From Bacteroidales bacterium (GTDB taxonomy: Bacteria > Bacteroidota > Bacteroidia > Bacteroidales > B18-G4): a stretch of 45,500 nt of DNA. The stretch spans positions 1 to 45,500 of the forward strand of contig JAGYMZ010000020.1 of NCBI GenBank assembly GCA_018400295.1, read 5' to 3'. Within the stretch, counting starts at the first letter, position 1; the number at the start of each line of letters is the position of its first letter. The position numbers and the translations under genes are program-made. Below are positions 1 through 8,546 of the stretch, piece after piece. The notes beneath the pieces are model-generated. The model was not told the origin of the DNA. It ran no database searches and saw nothing but the letters and a program-made list of their open reading frames with translations.

Positions 1-2
1 CC

Positions 3-19
3 CCGATGCTCTGCATCGG
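3..19. repeat. 7-bp inverted repeat at window edge
   Basis: CCGATGC and GCATCGG flank a TCT loop. An A-rich run follows on the plus strand and no T-run follows on either strand, so it is not a convincing intrinsic terminator. Its role is unknown. Confidence 0.4.
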
Positions 20-66
20 AAAAATGGGTCCAGGGTTCTACCCCGGGGTTAAATACCGTTTATTTT

Positions 67-74
67 TATCTTTG
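67..74 (+). promoter_or_regulatory. -7 promoter box of the MFS-like gene
   Basis: TATCTTTG matches the Bacteroidota -7 consensus TAnnTTTG exactly and ends 22 bases before the ATG at 97. No good -33 TTTG is seen. It argues against the TTG at 79 as the start, since that codon would lie at the expected transcription start. Confidence 0.55.
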
Positions 75-96
75 CAGGTTGCAACAACCAGGAGGC

Positions 97-1425
97 ATGA
101 AAAACATTTACAGGCTGCGATATTTGAAACTGAATGAAAAAGAATGGAGGACATTCGGCCTTCACAGCCTGTATTTTTCCATCGAAGGAATAGTTTTGGG
201 TGTACTGGCCCTTAATGAATATGTATTTATCCGGAGTATGGACGGGAGCAATTATCAACTGGCGTTCCTGTTCCAGTTTTCCATGATCGTATTCACATTC
301 CTGTTCTTTTTCAATGCCTTGCGCAAGCGGATCAAAAATAAGCGTAAAATGCTCAGGATTACCGCCCTGGTTACACGCCTGCCCCTGGCACTCATTTTTT
401 TCTTCCCGAAAAACCAGGCAGAAATGATGGAACATCCGGAATATCATTACATATTCCTGGGCTTGTTCCTGATCTATTATTTTGGGAACATCATCCTTTT
501 TCCGGCTGTGAATGTTTTGCTGAAGACGAACTACCGCCATCACAATTTCGGGAAACTATACAGTTATGCAACCTCTTTGAATAAAGTGATCATGCTGGCC
601 ACCATATTTGTATACGGGATATTGCTTGACCGGGATAATTTTGTTTTTGTATATGTATTTCCGCTGGTTGCTTTTCTCAGTCTGATCTCCGTTATTTTTC
701 TTTCCAGGATTGATTACAGCAATGTTCAGCAATCGGTTAAAGGCAAAAACTTATGGGATTCGGTCAGGATGTCTGTTGCGGGGATGAACCGGATCCTTAT
801 TTTAAACAAGCCCTATCGTCATTTTGAGATTGGCTTTATGTTGTATGGTTTTGCATTCATGGTTTCGCACACCATAGTGAATATTTTTTTCAAGGAAGCC
901 CTGGAATTGAATTATTCCAGTGTGGCGTTTTATAAGAATTCCTACAACATCCTGGCCATCGTATTGTTGCCGTTTTTTGGCAAATTATTGGGGAATATTG
1001 ATCCCAGGAAATTTGCCGCATTTACCTTCGGTTCCCTGACCCTGTATATTTTTTTCCTGTTAATGACAGAATATATACCTGTATTTATTGATTGGTGGGA
1101 GATCCGTTTCTATGCCACCCTTGTTTTTGCCTTCATTTTTTATGGGATCTTTGCTGCAACCATGCCCTTGTTATGGAATATCGGGTCTGCCTATTTTTGC
1201 AAACCGGAAGAAGCGGACGACTATCAATCGCTGCATTTGTCACTGACCGGACTCAGGGCCGTATTTGCCCCTTTGATCGGGGTCTTCTTTTATGAGCTCA
1301 TAGGCTTCACAGGAACCTTTTCCTTAACCATCGCCAGTTTGTTCGCTGCTATGTGGCTTATGCGTTGGTCGTACCGGAGGAATGCACTGACAAGTCCCAA
1401 GATACAACCCGTGGTCGGTAATTAA
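97..1425 (+). CDS. MFS-like multi-spanning membrane transporter
   Basis: A 442-residue, very hydrophobic protein with about twelve predicted membrane helices in two halves. A charged stretch near residues 210-235 (around NVQQSVKGKNLWDSVRMSV) would be the central cytoplasmic loop. Length and layout fit the major facilitator superfamily. I cannot name a substrate: no family signature stands out and the neighbours do not point to a pathway. The ATG at 97 is preferred over the in-frame TTG at 79 because a -7 box lies at 67-74 and an AGGAGG sits directly before the ATG, though only one base away, too close for a normal Shine-Dalgarno role. The gene appears monocistronic. Confidence is high for a membrane transporter-like protein and moderate for MFS. 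Confidence 0.75.
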   Translation: MKNIYRLRYLKLNEKEWRTFGLHSLYFSIEGIVLGVLALNEYVFIRSMDGSNYQLAFLFQFSMIVFTFLFFFNALRKRIKNKRKMLRITALVTRLPLALIFFFPKNQAEMMEHPEYHYIFLGLFLIYYFGNIILFPAVNVLLKTNYRHHNFGKLYSYATSLNKVIMLATIFVYGILLDRDNFVFVYVFPLVAFLSLISVIFLSRIDYSNVQQSVKGKNLWDSVRMSVAGMNRILILNKPYRHFEIGFMLYGFAFMVSHTIVNIFFKEALELNYSSVAFYKNSYNILAIVLLPFFGKLLGNIDPRKFAAFTFGSLTLYIFFLLMTEYIPVFIDWWEIRFYATLVFAFIFYGIFAATMPLLWNIGSAYFCKPEEADDYQSLHLSLTGLRAVFAPLIGVFFYELIGFTGTFSLTIASLFAAMWLMRWSYRRNALTSPKIQPVVGN

Positions 1426-1571
1426 TTACTTATTTCTGATATTTGATGCCTAATATGCACGATTTCCGCAAAATAATGCACAAAATTGCAACCATTTAAG
1501 CATAAAAAAGTAAAAGGTACATATTACGTAGTCAATTTCGGCTTATACGTATTCAATTTTTGAATTTTATT

Positions 1572-3359
1572 ATGGAAAAAGGAATGATATTCACATGCAA
1601 ATTAGCCCTGGCTGTCCTTTTTGCGTTTTTCATTCAAAGCCTTTCCGGCCAGTCTCCGATGACCCATGGAAACAAATTCCTGAACAACTGGTATGTCAAT
1701 GGCAATGTTGGGGTCAGTCAGTTTTATGGTGATATGAGCGTTGAGAATCCCCTGGAAAAATTGGAATTTGACACGCGGATCGGTGCTGGATTCATATTGG
1801 GAAAAATGTTGACACCAACCCTTGGTGTGCGCGGGGAGGTACATTATGCCAAATTGAAAAGCACAAACAAAAATTACGGGCCCAACGGCACGTATTTTAT
1901 TGCCAAAAACCTGGTGGATGTTAATTTATCTGCAACGGTCAATTTTGTGAACATGATATGGGGTTTTCAAACACGAAGGGTGGTGACTGCTTATGGGTTC
2001 ATTGGGGCCGGATTGAGCAGTTGGGAAACGGTCCTGTATGATTACCGGACAAATGAAAAGCTGGGAGGAAACGGGCACCAGGGCAACGGGCCCCTGAAAT
2101 TCACAACCGAATTCGTTATGCCATTCGGGGGCGGACTGAATTTTCGCCTGAGCAGGCATTGGGACATTGCACTGGCGACGGACTGGAGAATGGTCAATTC
2201 TGATAAACTGGACCACAGGGAAGGAGGGAATATATATGATTTTTATACCTATACTTCCCTGGGATTTACATACAAATTCAATCTGAAGAAAAAGAAAGCC
2301 GAACCGGAGGCGGAAAAGATCGAACCGGACCCCTCACAGATGAAAGAAGTTGAGGAATCCGAAGACATAGCCGAACCGGAGCGCCCGACAAAAAAGCCGC
2401 CTGTTGAGGTGATCAAACAGGAACAGGAGCCCGGCGAACAAGCAAGGAAGAAAGAAGAACCGGCGGAAGAAGTCCCTGAAATTGAATTCCGGGTCCAGAT
2501 CCGTGCGGCTTATGCCAAGCCGGTTTCGGAGGAAGAACTGGAAGATTTTGACATTCCGGAAGAGATCCGGCAGGAATATACGGATGGATGGTACCGCTAT
2601 ACGATCGGATCTTTCGATAACCTCGTTGATGCCACGGATTACCGTACGCTGGTCAGAAATTCCTATAAGGTCAGCGACGCTTTTGTGGTGGCTTATGTCG
2701 ACGGCAAGAGACTGAAAAGTTTGCGGTATCTCGACAACGAATACAGGCCGGAAGAATTCAACATCCTGGATGAAGAATTTGAGCATGTTCGGTATGGAGT
2801 GCAAATTGCTGCATCCTATCTGAAGCCGTTGCCTGTGGAACAACTCCGCGAAAAATACAACCTGGATGAGCCGGTCCGCGAAGACATTCAGAACGGCTGG
2901 TACAGGTATTCCGTCGGATCATTCAATAAATACTGGAAGGCAAAAGAATACAGGAATATACTGCTGACACGGAACAACGCAAAAGGATCATTCGTTGTAG
3001 GATTCAGAGACGATGAAAGGTATACCATCCTTGAAATGCTCGGGATCGGATCCGGACAGACACCGGAGGATAAGATCTCCAGGCCGAAAAAGGATGTAAC
3101 CTTCAGGGTGCAGTTGCTTGTCCTTGATCCGGAAAAACAGATATCGCCCAATGCACTGGCACGTGAGTACGGCATAACACAACGGGTGGAAATGGTAATG
3201 GAAAATGGTCTTGCCAAATACCAGGCTGGCAAACTGGATTCCTATGAACATGCTTGCGCGCTGAGGGACCGGATGGTGGAAAAGGGGATTGCCGATGCCT
3301 TCGTTGTACCTTATGTAAATGGCAAACGCATACCGATCAGCGAGGCTTTCGAAGATTGA
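1572..3359 (+). CDS. Outer-membrane beta-barrel protein with three SPOR-like repeats
   Basis: 595 residues, starting at the ATG at 1572 (MEKGMIFTCKLALAVLFAFF), a clear signal peptide ending near SLSGQ. The TTG at 1560 would only add residues before it. Residues about 40-245 resemble the outer-membrane beta-barrel fold common in Bacteroidota (alternating aromatic strands, ending FTYKFNLKKKK). Residues about 246-300 are a charged P/E/K-rich linker. Three related repeats follow at about 305-381, 407-484 and 510-587, each opening with a VQ(I/L) strand, carrying a GWYRY-(T/S)-(I/V)GSF-like core and closing with (A/S)FVV. This is the SPOR-like pattern, so the C-terminus may bind peptidoglycan or another envelope partner. 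The third repeat is most diverged (NGLAKYQAGKLDS). A terminator follows at 3417-3450. No clear TAnnTTTG was found upstream. Function inferred: envelope anchoring. Confidence 0.75.
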   Translation: MEKGMIFTCKLALAVLFAFFIQSLSGQSPMTHGNKFLNNWYVNGNVGVSQFYGDMSVENPLEKLEFDTRIGAGFILGKMLTPTLGVRGEVHYAKLKSTNKNYGPNGTYFIAKNLVDVNLSATVNFVNMIWGFQTRRVVTAYGFIGAGLSSWETVLYDYRTNEKLGGNGHQGNGPLKFTTEFVMPFGGGLNFRLSRHWDIALATDWRMVNSDKLDHREGGNIYDFYTYTSLGFTYKFNLKKKKAEPEAEKIEPDPSQMKEVEESEDIAEPERPTKKPPVEVIKQEQEPGEQARKKEEPAEEVPEIEFRVQIRAAYAKPVSEEELEDFDIPEEIRQEYTDGWYRYTIGSFDNLVDATDYRTLVRNSYKVSDAFVVAYVDGKRLKSLRYLDNEYRPEEFNILDEEFEHVRYGVQIAASYLKPLPVEQLREKYNLDEPVREDIQNGWYRYSVGSFNKYWKAKEYRNILLTRNNAKGSFVVGFRDDERYTILEMLGIGSGQTPEDKISRPKKDVTFRVQLLVLDPEKQISPNALAREYGITQRVEMVMENGLAKYQAGKLDSYEHACALRDRMVEKGIADAFVVPYVNGKRIPISEAFED

Positions 3360-3416
3360 TCAGTCATTCTGAGAAAGCCTTTTCCCGCACTATGTACAAT
3401 ATATTGCATCTTTTTT

Positions 3417-3450
3417 GTGCCCTGTTTTGTGACAAGCAGGGCACGTTTTT
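3417..3450 (+). terminator. Intrinsic terminator after the barrel/SPOR gene
   Basis: GTGCCCTG (3417-3424) pairs with CAGGGCAC (3437-3444), with TTGT/ACAA possibly extending the stem, followed by GTTTTT. It lies 57 bases after the stop at 3359. The remaining gene-free stretch to 3650 shows no further feature I can support. Confidence 0.7.
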
Positions 3451-3650
3451 ACCCTGTGGCCGTTCTTATGGCGTCCGGTCTCTGCCGTTGTGGTTCCGGT
3501 ATGCATCGTGTTGATGGATATCCCATGATCATGGCCATGGATGCGATGACCCGGCCTGGAATCCCGGCTTTCCCTGAATGCCCTGAAGTGCATCGGTAAT
3601 AATGTTTTTGTGTTGAAAGTACAAAAATATGGATATATATGGCCGTTGCG

Positions 3651-3681
3651 TTTGGCATTGATGTAATTATTGATAACTTTG
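3651..3681 (+). promoter_or_regulatory. Bacteroidota sigma-ABfr-type promoter of the signalling operon
   Basis: TTTG at 3651-3654, a 19-base spacer, then TAACTTTG at 3674-3681: an exact match to the TTTG-N19-TAnnTTTG housekeeping promoter of Bacteroidota. Transcription would start near 3688, about 11 bases before the ATG at 3699. It appears to drive the whole five-gene partner-switching cluster. Confidence 0.8.
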
Positions 3682-3698
3682 GGAAAAGTCGGAAAACG

Positions 3699-4664
3699 AT
3701 GAAGAAGCTTTGCCGGATTTGCATGCTTTGCATGGTGTTTTTTCAGCCCTTTTTTGCAACCGCCCAGGAAGATACCCTGCGTTTTTTGCCCCACTGGCTC
3801 CCGCAGGCCCAATTTGCCGGTTTTTATATGGCCTGTGAAAAGGGGATCTATGAAAATTATGATTTAATCGTTGATATCCTGAAGAGTGGTCCGAAATACC
3901 CCCCTGCGGAGATGCTGGCCTCCGGTGAGGCGGAGATCATTTCCAATTTCCTGACCGATGGGATCATCGCTTTTGATGAGGGCATCCCGCTTGTTTGTAT
4001 AGGCCAGATATCGCAGCGATCCGCCATTATGTTTATCAGTAAAAAAGAACGCCGTATTTCCCATATCGGGGATTTTGAGGGAAAAACAATTGGTATCTGG
4101 CGTTCCGGGTTTCGTGAACTTCCACTGGCACTTTTGAGGCAGGAGGGCATAGATGCCAAGATCGTCCCCATTACCGGCACGGTCAACCTATTTCTGATGG
4201 ATGGCGTGGATATCATGTGTGTCATGTGGTATAATGAATATCACCAGGTACTGAATTCCGGCATTGATGCCGGAGACCTGGACGCTTTTTTCCTGGCGGA
4301 TCACCACCTGGATTATCCGGAAGATGGTTTGTATTGCCTGAAGGAATATTATGATCAAAACCCGTTGCAGTGCAGGAAGTTTCTTCAGGCCTCACTTGAG
4401 GGGTGGGCGTATGCTTTTGATCATAAGGATGAGGCCCTGGAAGTGGTGATAGAAATAATGCGCGCATCAAATGTGCCGGCCAACATTGCTCACCAGAAGT
4501 GGATGCTGGACAGGATGGAGGATCTTTTTATGTCAGATTCCCTGGAAAGCAACCGCGGAAGGCTGAAGCCGGAGGATTTTCATAACGTCAATGCATTGTT
4601 GCATGAATCCGGAGCAATACGGGAAAAGGTTCCCCTGGAAGAATTTTATTACGGACCGGAATAA
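3699..4664 (+). CDS. Periplasmic NMT1/THI5-like substrate-binding protein
   Basis: 321 residues starting at the ATG at 3699, placed by the promoter just upstream; the ATG at 3639 would lie upstream of that promoter. Residues 1-22 form a signal peptide with a likely signal peptidase I site at FATA|Q. The mature protein opens with HWLPQAQFAGFYMACEKGIY, the hallmark of the NMT1/THI5 family of type 2 periplasmic binding folds, and continues with a lobe containing SGEAEI and EGKTIGIWRSG. Relatives bind pyrimidines, taurine, nitrate or similar small molecules for ABC uptake. No ABC permease or ATPase gene is nearby; instead the stop is 9 bases before a Cache-PP2C phosphatase gene. I infer that this protein may present a ligand to that receptor rather than feed a transporter. 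Ligand unknown. Confidence 0.82.
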   Translation: MKKLCRICMLCMVFFQPFFATAQEDTLRFLPHWLPQAQFAGFYMACEKGIYENYDLIVDILKSGPKYPPAEMLASGEAEIISNFLTDGIIAFDEGIPLVCIGQISQRSAIMFISKKERRISHIGDFEGKTIGIWRSGFRELPLALLRQEGIDAKIVPITGTVNLFLMDGVDIMCVMWYNEYHQVLNSGIDAGDLDAFFLADHHLDYPEDGLYCLKEYYDQNPLQCRKFLQASLEGWAYAFDHKDEALEVVIEIMRASNVPANIAHQKWMLDRMEDLFMSDSLESNRGRLKPEDFHNVNALLHESGAIREKVPLEEFYYGPE

Positions 4665-4673
4665 TTGATTGAA

Positions 4674-6587
4674 ATGATGCAACCCGGAAAAAAACTGGCA
4701 TTTAAACTCGTACTGTCCGTATCCTTCGTAACAGCCACGATCTTTCTGGTCATGCTGGCATATAATTACCGTATTTCCAGGAAGCTGCTGGATGAAAACA
4801 TCAGGGAAAATGTATCCCACATCACACGTTATGCTGTGAACCGTATTGAAGGCGTCCTAATTTCCGCTATGACTATCCCTGAAAACCTTGCCGTTTTGGT
4901 GGGGGATTTCAATTATACCGAGGCAGAGATCAGGCAATTCCTTAAAAAGGTAGTACAGCACAACGATGAGATCACCGGTTCCTGTCTGGCATTTGAGCCC
5001 TATGCATTTGATCCGGATGAAAAATATTTTGCCCCGTATTATTACAAAGCCGGTGATTCGGTGCGCTATGAAAATTTAGGCACCGGAGAGTATAATTATT
5101 TTTTTTGGGACTGGTACCAGATCCCCGCGCGGTTGAATACACCCGTCTGGTCCGAGCCATACTTTGATGAGGGCGGGGCCAACGTTGTTATGACCACATA
5201 TTCAGTACCTTTTTATAAAGATGGAGATCTTGCCGGCATTGCAACGGTGGATGTTTCGCTGGAATGGCTGAAAGCATACATATCCCGGATTAAGATACTT
5301 GAAACGGGATATGCATTTGTTATTTCCCGTAACGGCAGGATCATTTCCCATCCGGCCGACAGTCTGATCATGAACGAGTCCATCTTCAGCCTTGCGGAGG
5401 AAAATAACGACCCGGAGATACGGAAGGCCGGGAAGGCAATGATCAGAGGTGAATCGGACTATATCCCTTTTCCTTCCTTAATCCTGGATGAAAAGGCGTA
5501 TTTGTATTACCGGCCGCTTCCTGCCACGGGATGGTCTTTGGCTGTAGTCCTTTCCGAGGAAGCCTTGCTTGCTGACCTTCACAGATTAAACCGTGATCTT
5601 CTGATCATTGGGATCGCAGGGATTTTCCTGCTTGTTCTTTCGGTTGTGGTCATTTCAAACCGGATAACCCATCCACTGAGGAAGCTGGCTTCTGCTACGG
5701 TACGTATCGGCCGGGGGAATTTTGATGTGGAGCTGCCGGTAAACCGCTCGGATGATGAGATCGGACAACTGAATGCATCCATATGCAGGATGCAACAGGA
5801 ATTGAAAACGTATGTCGAAAATCTCAGAACCGCCACGGCCGCCAGGGAAAAGATAGAAAGCGAACTAAAAATAGCCAGGGATATACAACAGGGCATTATT
5901 CCGAAGATCTTTCCTCCGTTTCCCGACCGGAAAGACCTGGATGTTTATGCCGTTCTTGAACCCGCAAGGGATGTGGGCGGGGATTTGTATGATTTCTTTT
6001 TTATCGACGACAGGCATTTGTGTTTTGCCATCGGGGATGTTTCCGGTAAAGGGATCCCGGCTTCCCTGATGATGGCGATTACCCGGACCCTTCTGAGGGC
6101 CAGGGTTACCCGGCTGGAACGCCCGGAGACCATTGTTGCGCTTATGAACCGTGAGTTGTGCCGTGATAATGACAAAGCGATGTTTGTGACCATGTTCCTG
6201 GGGATCATCGATCTGGATTCCGGAACGATATCCTATTGCAATGCAGGGCATAATTATCCCTGCCTGGTGAGAAAAGGGAAGGCATTGGAAAAACTGGACC
6301 AGACCCACGGAACCCCACTGGGGTCCTTTGAGAAAATGTCTTACGGAAGTGGTTCTGTGCGTTTCTGCGCGGGCGACCTGCTTGTATTGTATACGGATGG
6401 TGTTACGGAAGCCATGGATATCAACGATGCATTATACGGTGAGGAACGGCTTGTCCGTTTCCTGAAAAGCAAGTCCTTTGAGGGGCCGGAAGAAGTGACC
6501 CTTTCGCTGGTTGAGGATGTCAGGGAATTCAGCGGTTTGGCTGAACAATCCGATGACATCACCATACTTGCGATCCAACATCAATGA
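4674..6587 (+). CDS. Cache-HAMP-SpoIIE/PP2C transmembrane serine phosphatase
   Basis: 637 residues. TM1 at about 9-32; an extracytoplasmic double-Cache sensor at about 45-300 with the typical TPVWSEPYFDEGG and SVPFYKDGDLAGIATVDVS signature; TM2 at 308-328; HAMP at about 329-382; a short coiled coil; and a SpoIIE-type PP2C domain at about 425-637. Metal-binding aspartates are visible: D437 in GGDLYD, D455 in GDVSGKG, D575 in YTDG and D627/D628 in QSDD. Known relatives (RsbU, SpoIIE) dephosphorylate a STAS-domain antagonist. The substrate is almost certainly the STAS protein two genes downstream. ATG at 4674 is chosen, with ATG 4677 equally possible; the TTG at 4665 is less likely. Gaps to both neighbours are 9 bases, so the genes are co-transcribed. 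The sensor may read the binding protein encoded just upstream. Confidence 0.92.
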   Translation: MMQPGKKLAFKLVLSVSFVTATIFLVMLAYNYRISRKLLDENIRENVSHITRYAVNRIEGVLISAMTIPENLAVLVGDFNYTEAEIRQFLKKVVQHNDEITGSCLAFEPYAFDPDEKYFAPYYYKAGDSVRYENLGTGEYNYFFWDWYQIPARLNTPVWSEPYFDEGGANVVMTTYSVPFYKDGDLAGIATVDVSLEWLKAYISRIKILETGYAFVISRNGRIISHPADSLIMNESIFSLAEENNDPEIRKAGKAMIRGESDYIPFPSLILDEKAYLYYRPLPATGWSLAVVLSEEALLADLHRLNRDLLIIGIAGIFLLVLSVVVISNRITHPLRKLASATVRIGRGNFDVELPVNRSDDEIGQLNASICRMQQELKTYVENLRTATAAREKIESELKIARDIQQGIIPKIFPPFPDRKDLDVYAVLEPARDVGGDLYDFFFIDDRHLCFAIGDVSGKGIPASLMMAITRTLLRARVTRLERPETIVALMNRELCRDNDKAMFVTMFLGIIDLDSGTISYCNAGHNYPCLVRKGKALEKLDQTHGTPLGSFEKMSYGSGSVRFCAGDLLVLYTDGVTEAMDINDALYGEERLVRFLKSKSFEGPEEVTLSLVEDVREFSGLAEQSDDITILAIQHQ

Positions 6588-6596
6588 CAGATTGTT

Positions 6597-7013
6597 ATGG
6601 AGGAGTTTGTTATACATTTGAAGAATGATGTCCGGGAACTGGAAAAACTGACCGGGGAATTGCAAAAGGTGGCGGAAGAATGGAATATAAACACCGGGAT
6701 TGCAATGAAACTTGAATTGATCCTGGAGGAAGTCTTTACCAATATCGTGTTTCATGCATTTGAAGACAATGCCGGACATTCGATCGATGTTTTTTTGAAA
6801 AGATCCGGAGATGTCCTCCGGATCCGTATTGAGGATGACGGAAAAGCATTTGATCTGACCCGGATACCCCCTGCCGATAGCCTCGATAAAGATATTAAAG
6901 AACGGCCGGTGGGTGGTTTGGGGATTCATTTCATCAAAGAATTTTCTGACCATTTGACGTATGAGCGGAAAAATAATAAGAACATTCTGAAGATCACCAA
7001 AGGCATCAGATAA
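6597..7013 (+). CDS. RsbW/SpoIIAB-like HATPase (anti-sigma-type serine kinase)
   Basis: 138 residues forming a single HATPase_c_2 domain. The N box is LELILEEVFTNIVFHAF (residues about 41-57), the G1 box is IEDDGKAFD, and a glycine-rich lid is seen at GGLGIHFIKEF. Family members phosphorylate a serine in a STAS partner and hold a target, usually a sigma factor, inactive. No sigma factor is encoded in the cluster, so the held partner may be a different protein. It sits between the phosphatase gene and the STAS gene with gaps of 9 and 14 bases. Kinase activity is expected from the intact nucleotide-binding boxes but not proven by sequence. Confidence 0.9.
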   Translation: MEEFVIHLKNDVRELEKLTGELQKVAEEWNINTGIAMKLELILEEVFTNIVFHAFEDNAGHSIDVFLKRSGDVLRIRIEDDGKAFDLTRIPPADSLDKDIKERPVGGLGIHFIKEFSDHLTYERKNNKNILKITKGIR

Positions 7014-7027
7014 TAAAACCGTATGCT

Positions 7028-7360
7028 ATGAAAATAACCGAACAACAAGAGGGCAAGACCTGCATTATTGCATTGAACGGAAGACTGGATACAAATACCT
7101 ATACAGCCCTGGAAAAAAAATTGGGTGAAGCATTTGAGAACGATGCTGTTCATATCCTGTTGGATTTAAGCGATCTCATGTATGTTTCCAGCTCCGGGCT
7201 GAGGGTTTTGCTTATGTACCTGAAAAGATCCATGGCCGAAGAACGGAAGTTCATTTTGTGCGGACTGCGCGAAAATATTCGTGAAATCTTTGATATTAGT
7301 GGATTTACAAGTATATTCGAGATTTATTCTACCCGCGGGGAAGCATTAAAGAAAATGTAA
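7028..7360 (+). CDS. STAS-domain anti-sigma-factor antagonist (RsbV/SpoIIAA-like)
   Basis: 110 residues covering one STAS domain, starting MKITEQQEGKTCIIALNGRL. The phosphoacceptor loop is YVSSSGLRVLL (residues 52-62), where S56, directly before the glycine, corresponds to Ser58 of SpoIIAA. The full partner-switch trio (PP2C, HATPase, STAS) is therefore encoded in order. The stop at 7360 is one base before the ATG of the cyclase-like gene, implying tight co-translation and a functional link with it. Confidence 0.93.
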   Translation: MKITEQQEGKTCIIALNGRLDTNTYTALEKKLGEAFENDAVHILLDLSDLMYVSSSGLRVLLMYLKRSMAEERKFILCGLRENIREIFDISGFTSIFEIYSTRGEALKKM

Positions 7361-7361
7361 C

Positions 7362-8009
7362 ATGGTGAAATTTATACATTTCCGGAATCCGGTCTCGACT
7401 GAAATTGAGGAAACATTGAAAAACATTCCCAAATGCCCCGGCGTGTGCTTTTTTATTGACATCATCAATTCTACAGATATTAAATACAAGACCCGTTTAT
7501 GGGAGTGGGGGAAGAAGCTTAACAATACATTTAATTTCATTTCATTCCTGAACGACCTGCCCGATAATGTCGTGAAAGGCATCGGGGATGAACTTATGCT
7601 CTATATTCCCGACAGCGACCTGAAAGCGAAAAGCGCATACAACAATTACCTGTCGCTCATTGAAGAGATATACGCAACGATCGATAACATCAAGAATTAC
7701 CCCATACCCGATGTATTCCTTAGCTGTAAGGTGGGTATTCATTATTGTACGGAAGTATACAACATAACCTTTTTTGAAGGCGCCAACGATTATTACGGCC
7801 GCGATATTGACCTGGCTGCCCGTCTTATGTCCAAAGCAAAGGCCAACCGTATCGTACTGAGCGAACCCTTTCATGCCAAAATACAAAATGATCTGCTGGT
7901 CCATGATATTTCCAGGGAAGATACCTGTTTGAAGCATTTGTCCGGAAAATATATTGAAGACTTCAAGGGTGTGCCGCACCCTACGGAATACCGGATCATT
8001 GATGTTTAG
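7362..8009 (+). CDS. Class III adenylate/guanylate cyclase-like protein
   Basis: 215 residues, essentially a lone cyclase homology domain with no membrane helix or sensor. D33 in FFIDIINSTD and D76 in KGIGDEL match the two metal-binding aspartates, and K72 lies where adenylyl cyclases carry the purine-specifying lysine. The segment YYGRDIDLAARLMSKA (144-159) matches the GxxVNxAARL signature, with the catalytic arginine kept as R154 but the transition-state asparagine replaced by D150. It may be a cyclase with altered activity or a catalytically weak, regulatory homologue. It is the last gene of the partner-switching cluster, one base after the STAS stop, so I infer it is the output or a partner of the switch. 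No gene in the window encodes an obvious cyclic-nucleotide-binding protein. Confidence 0.78.
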   Translation: MVKFIHFRNPVSTEIEETLKNIPKCPGVCFFIDIINSTDIKYKTRLWEWGKKLNNTFNFISFLNDLPDNVVKGIGDELMLYIPDSDLKAKSAYNNYLSLIEEIYATIDNIKNYPIPDVFLSCKVGIHYCTEVYNITFFEGANDYYGRDIDLAARLMSKAKANRIVLSEPFHAKIQNDLLVHDISREDTCLKHLSGKYIEDFKGVPHPTEYRIIDV

Positions 8010-8102
8010 TCAGGGTATGCCTGAACAAAGAAATGCCCGGCGGTGTTTTCAGAGGGAAGAAAGCGTTTACTCCGGATTGTATTCTTTAAAAACAGATCAC
8101 AC

Positions 8103-8540
8103 ATGAAAACCACCGAGAATAAGATACGGGTAACAGCATGCCGGAAATCCCATTTCAATGCAGCCCATAGATTGCACAATTCCGGCTGGGGTACAGCAAA
8201 GAACAAAGAGATCTTTGGTGTATGCAACAACGATAATTTTCATGGGCACAATTACGACCTGATCGTCAGCGTGAGCGGTGAAATTGACCCTGGCAGCGGA
8301 TATGTGATGGACATGAAGATCCTGCAAGACCTGGTCGATGCGTACATAATATCGAGGTTTGACCATAAGAACCTAAACCTTGATGTTGAGGATTTCAGGG
8401 ACCTGAACCCAACTGCGGAAAACATTGCTGTGGTCATATGGAACATCCTCCGGGATGTGATCCCGGAAGACCTGGAATTAGCCATTACCTTATATGAAAC
8501 CGAACGGAATTTTGTTGAATACAGCGGTCCGAATACCTGA
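8103..8540 (+). CDS. queD: 6-carboxytetrahydropterin synthase / PTPS family (QueD-like)
   Basis: 145 residues starting at the ATG at 8103; the GTG at 8043 would add a non-homologous stretch. Zinc-binding histidines are H22 (FNAAHRL) and H47/H49 (FHGHNY), the catalytic cysteine is C41 (FGVCNN), and the pterin-anchoring glutamate is E132 (YETERN). The family converts 7,8-dihydroneopterin triphosphate to 6-carboxy- (queuosine path) or 6-pyruvoyl-tetrahydropterin. QueD is the more likely role in bacteria, but no other queuosine gene is nearby to confirm it. The DUF192 gene follows after 6 bases. Confidence 0.85.
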   Translation: MKTTENKIRVTACRKSHFNAAHRLHNSGWGTAKNKEIFGVCNNDNFHGHNYDLIVSVSGEIDPGSGYVMDMKILQDLVDAYIISRFDHKNLNLDVEDFRDLNPTAENIAVVIWNILRDVIPEDLELAITLYETERNFVEYSGPNT

Positions 8541-8546
8541 CAGCAA

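Noticed and set aside
3699..4664. Reading the NMT1/THI5-like gene as thiamine-pyrimidine biosynthesis
   Set aside because: It has a signal peptide and no thiamine genes or TPP-riboswitch-like leader nearby; the context is signalling.
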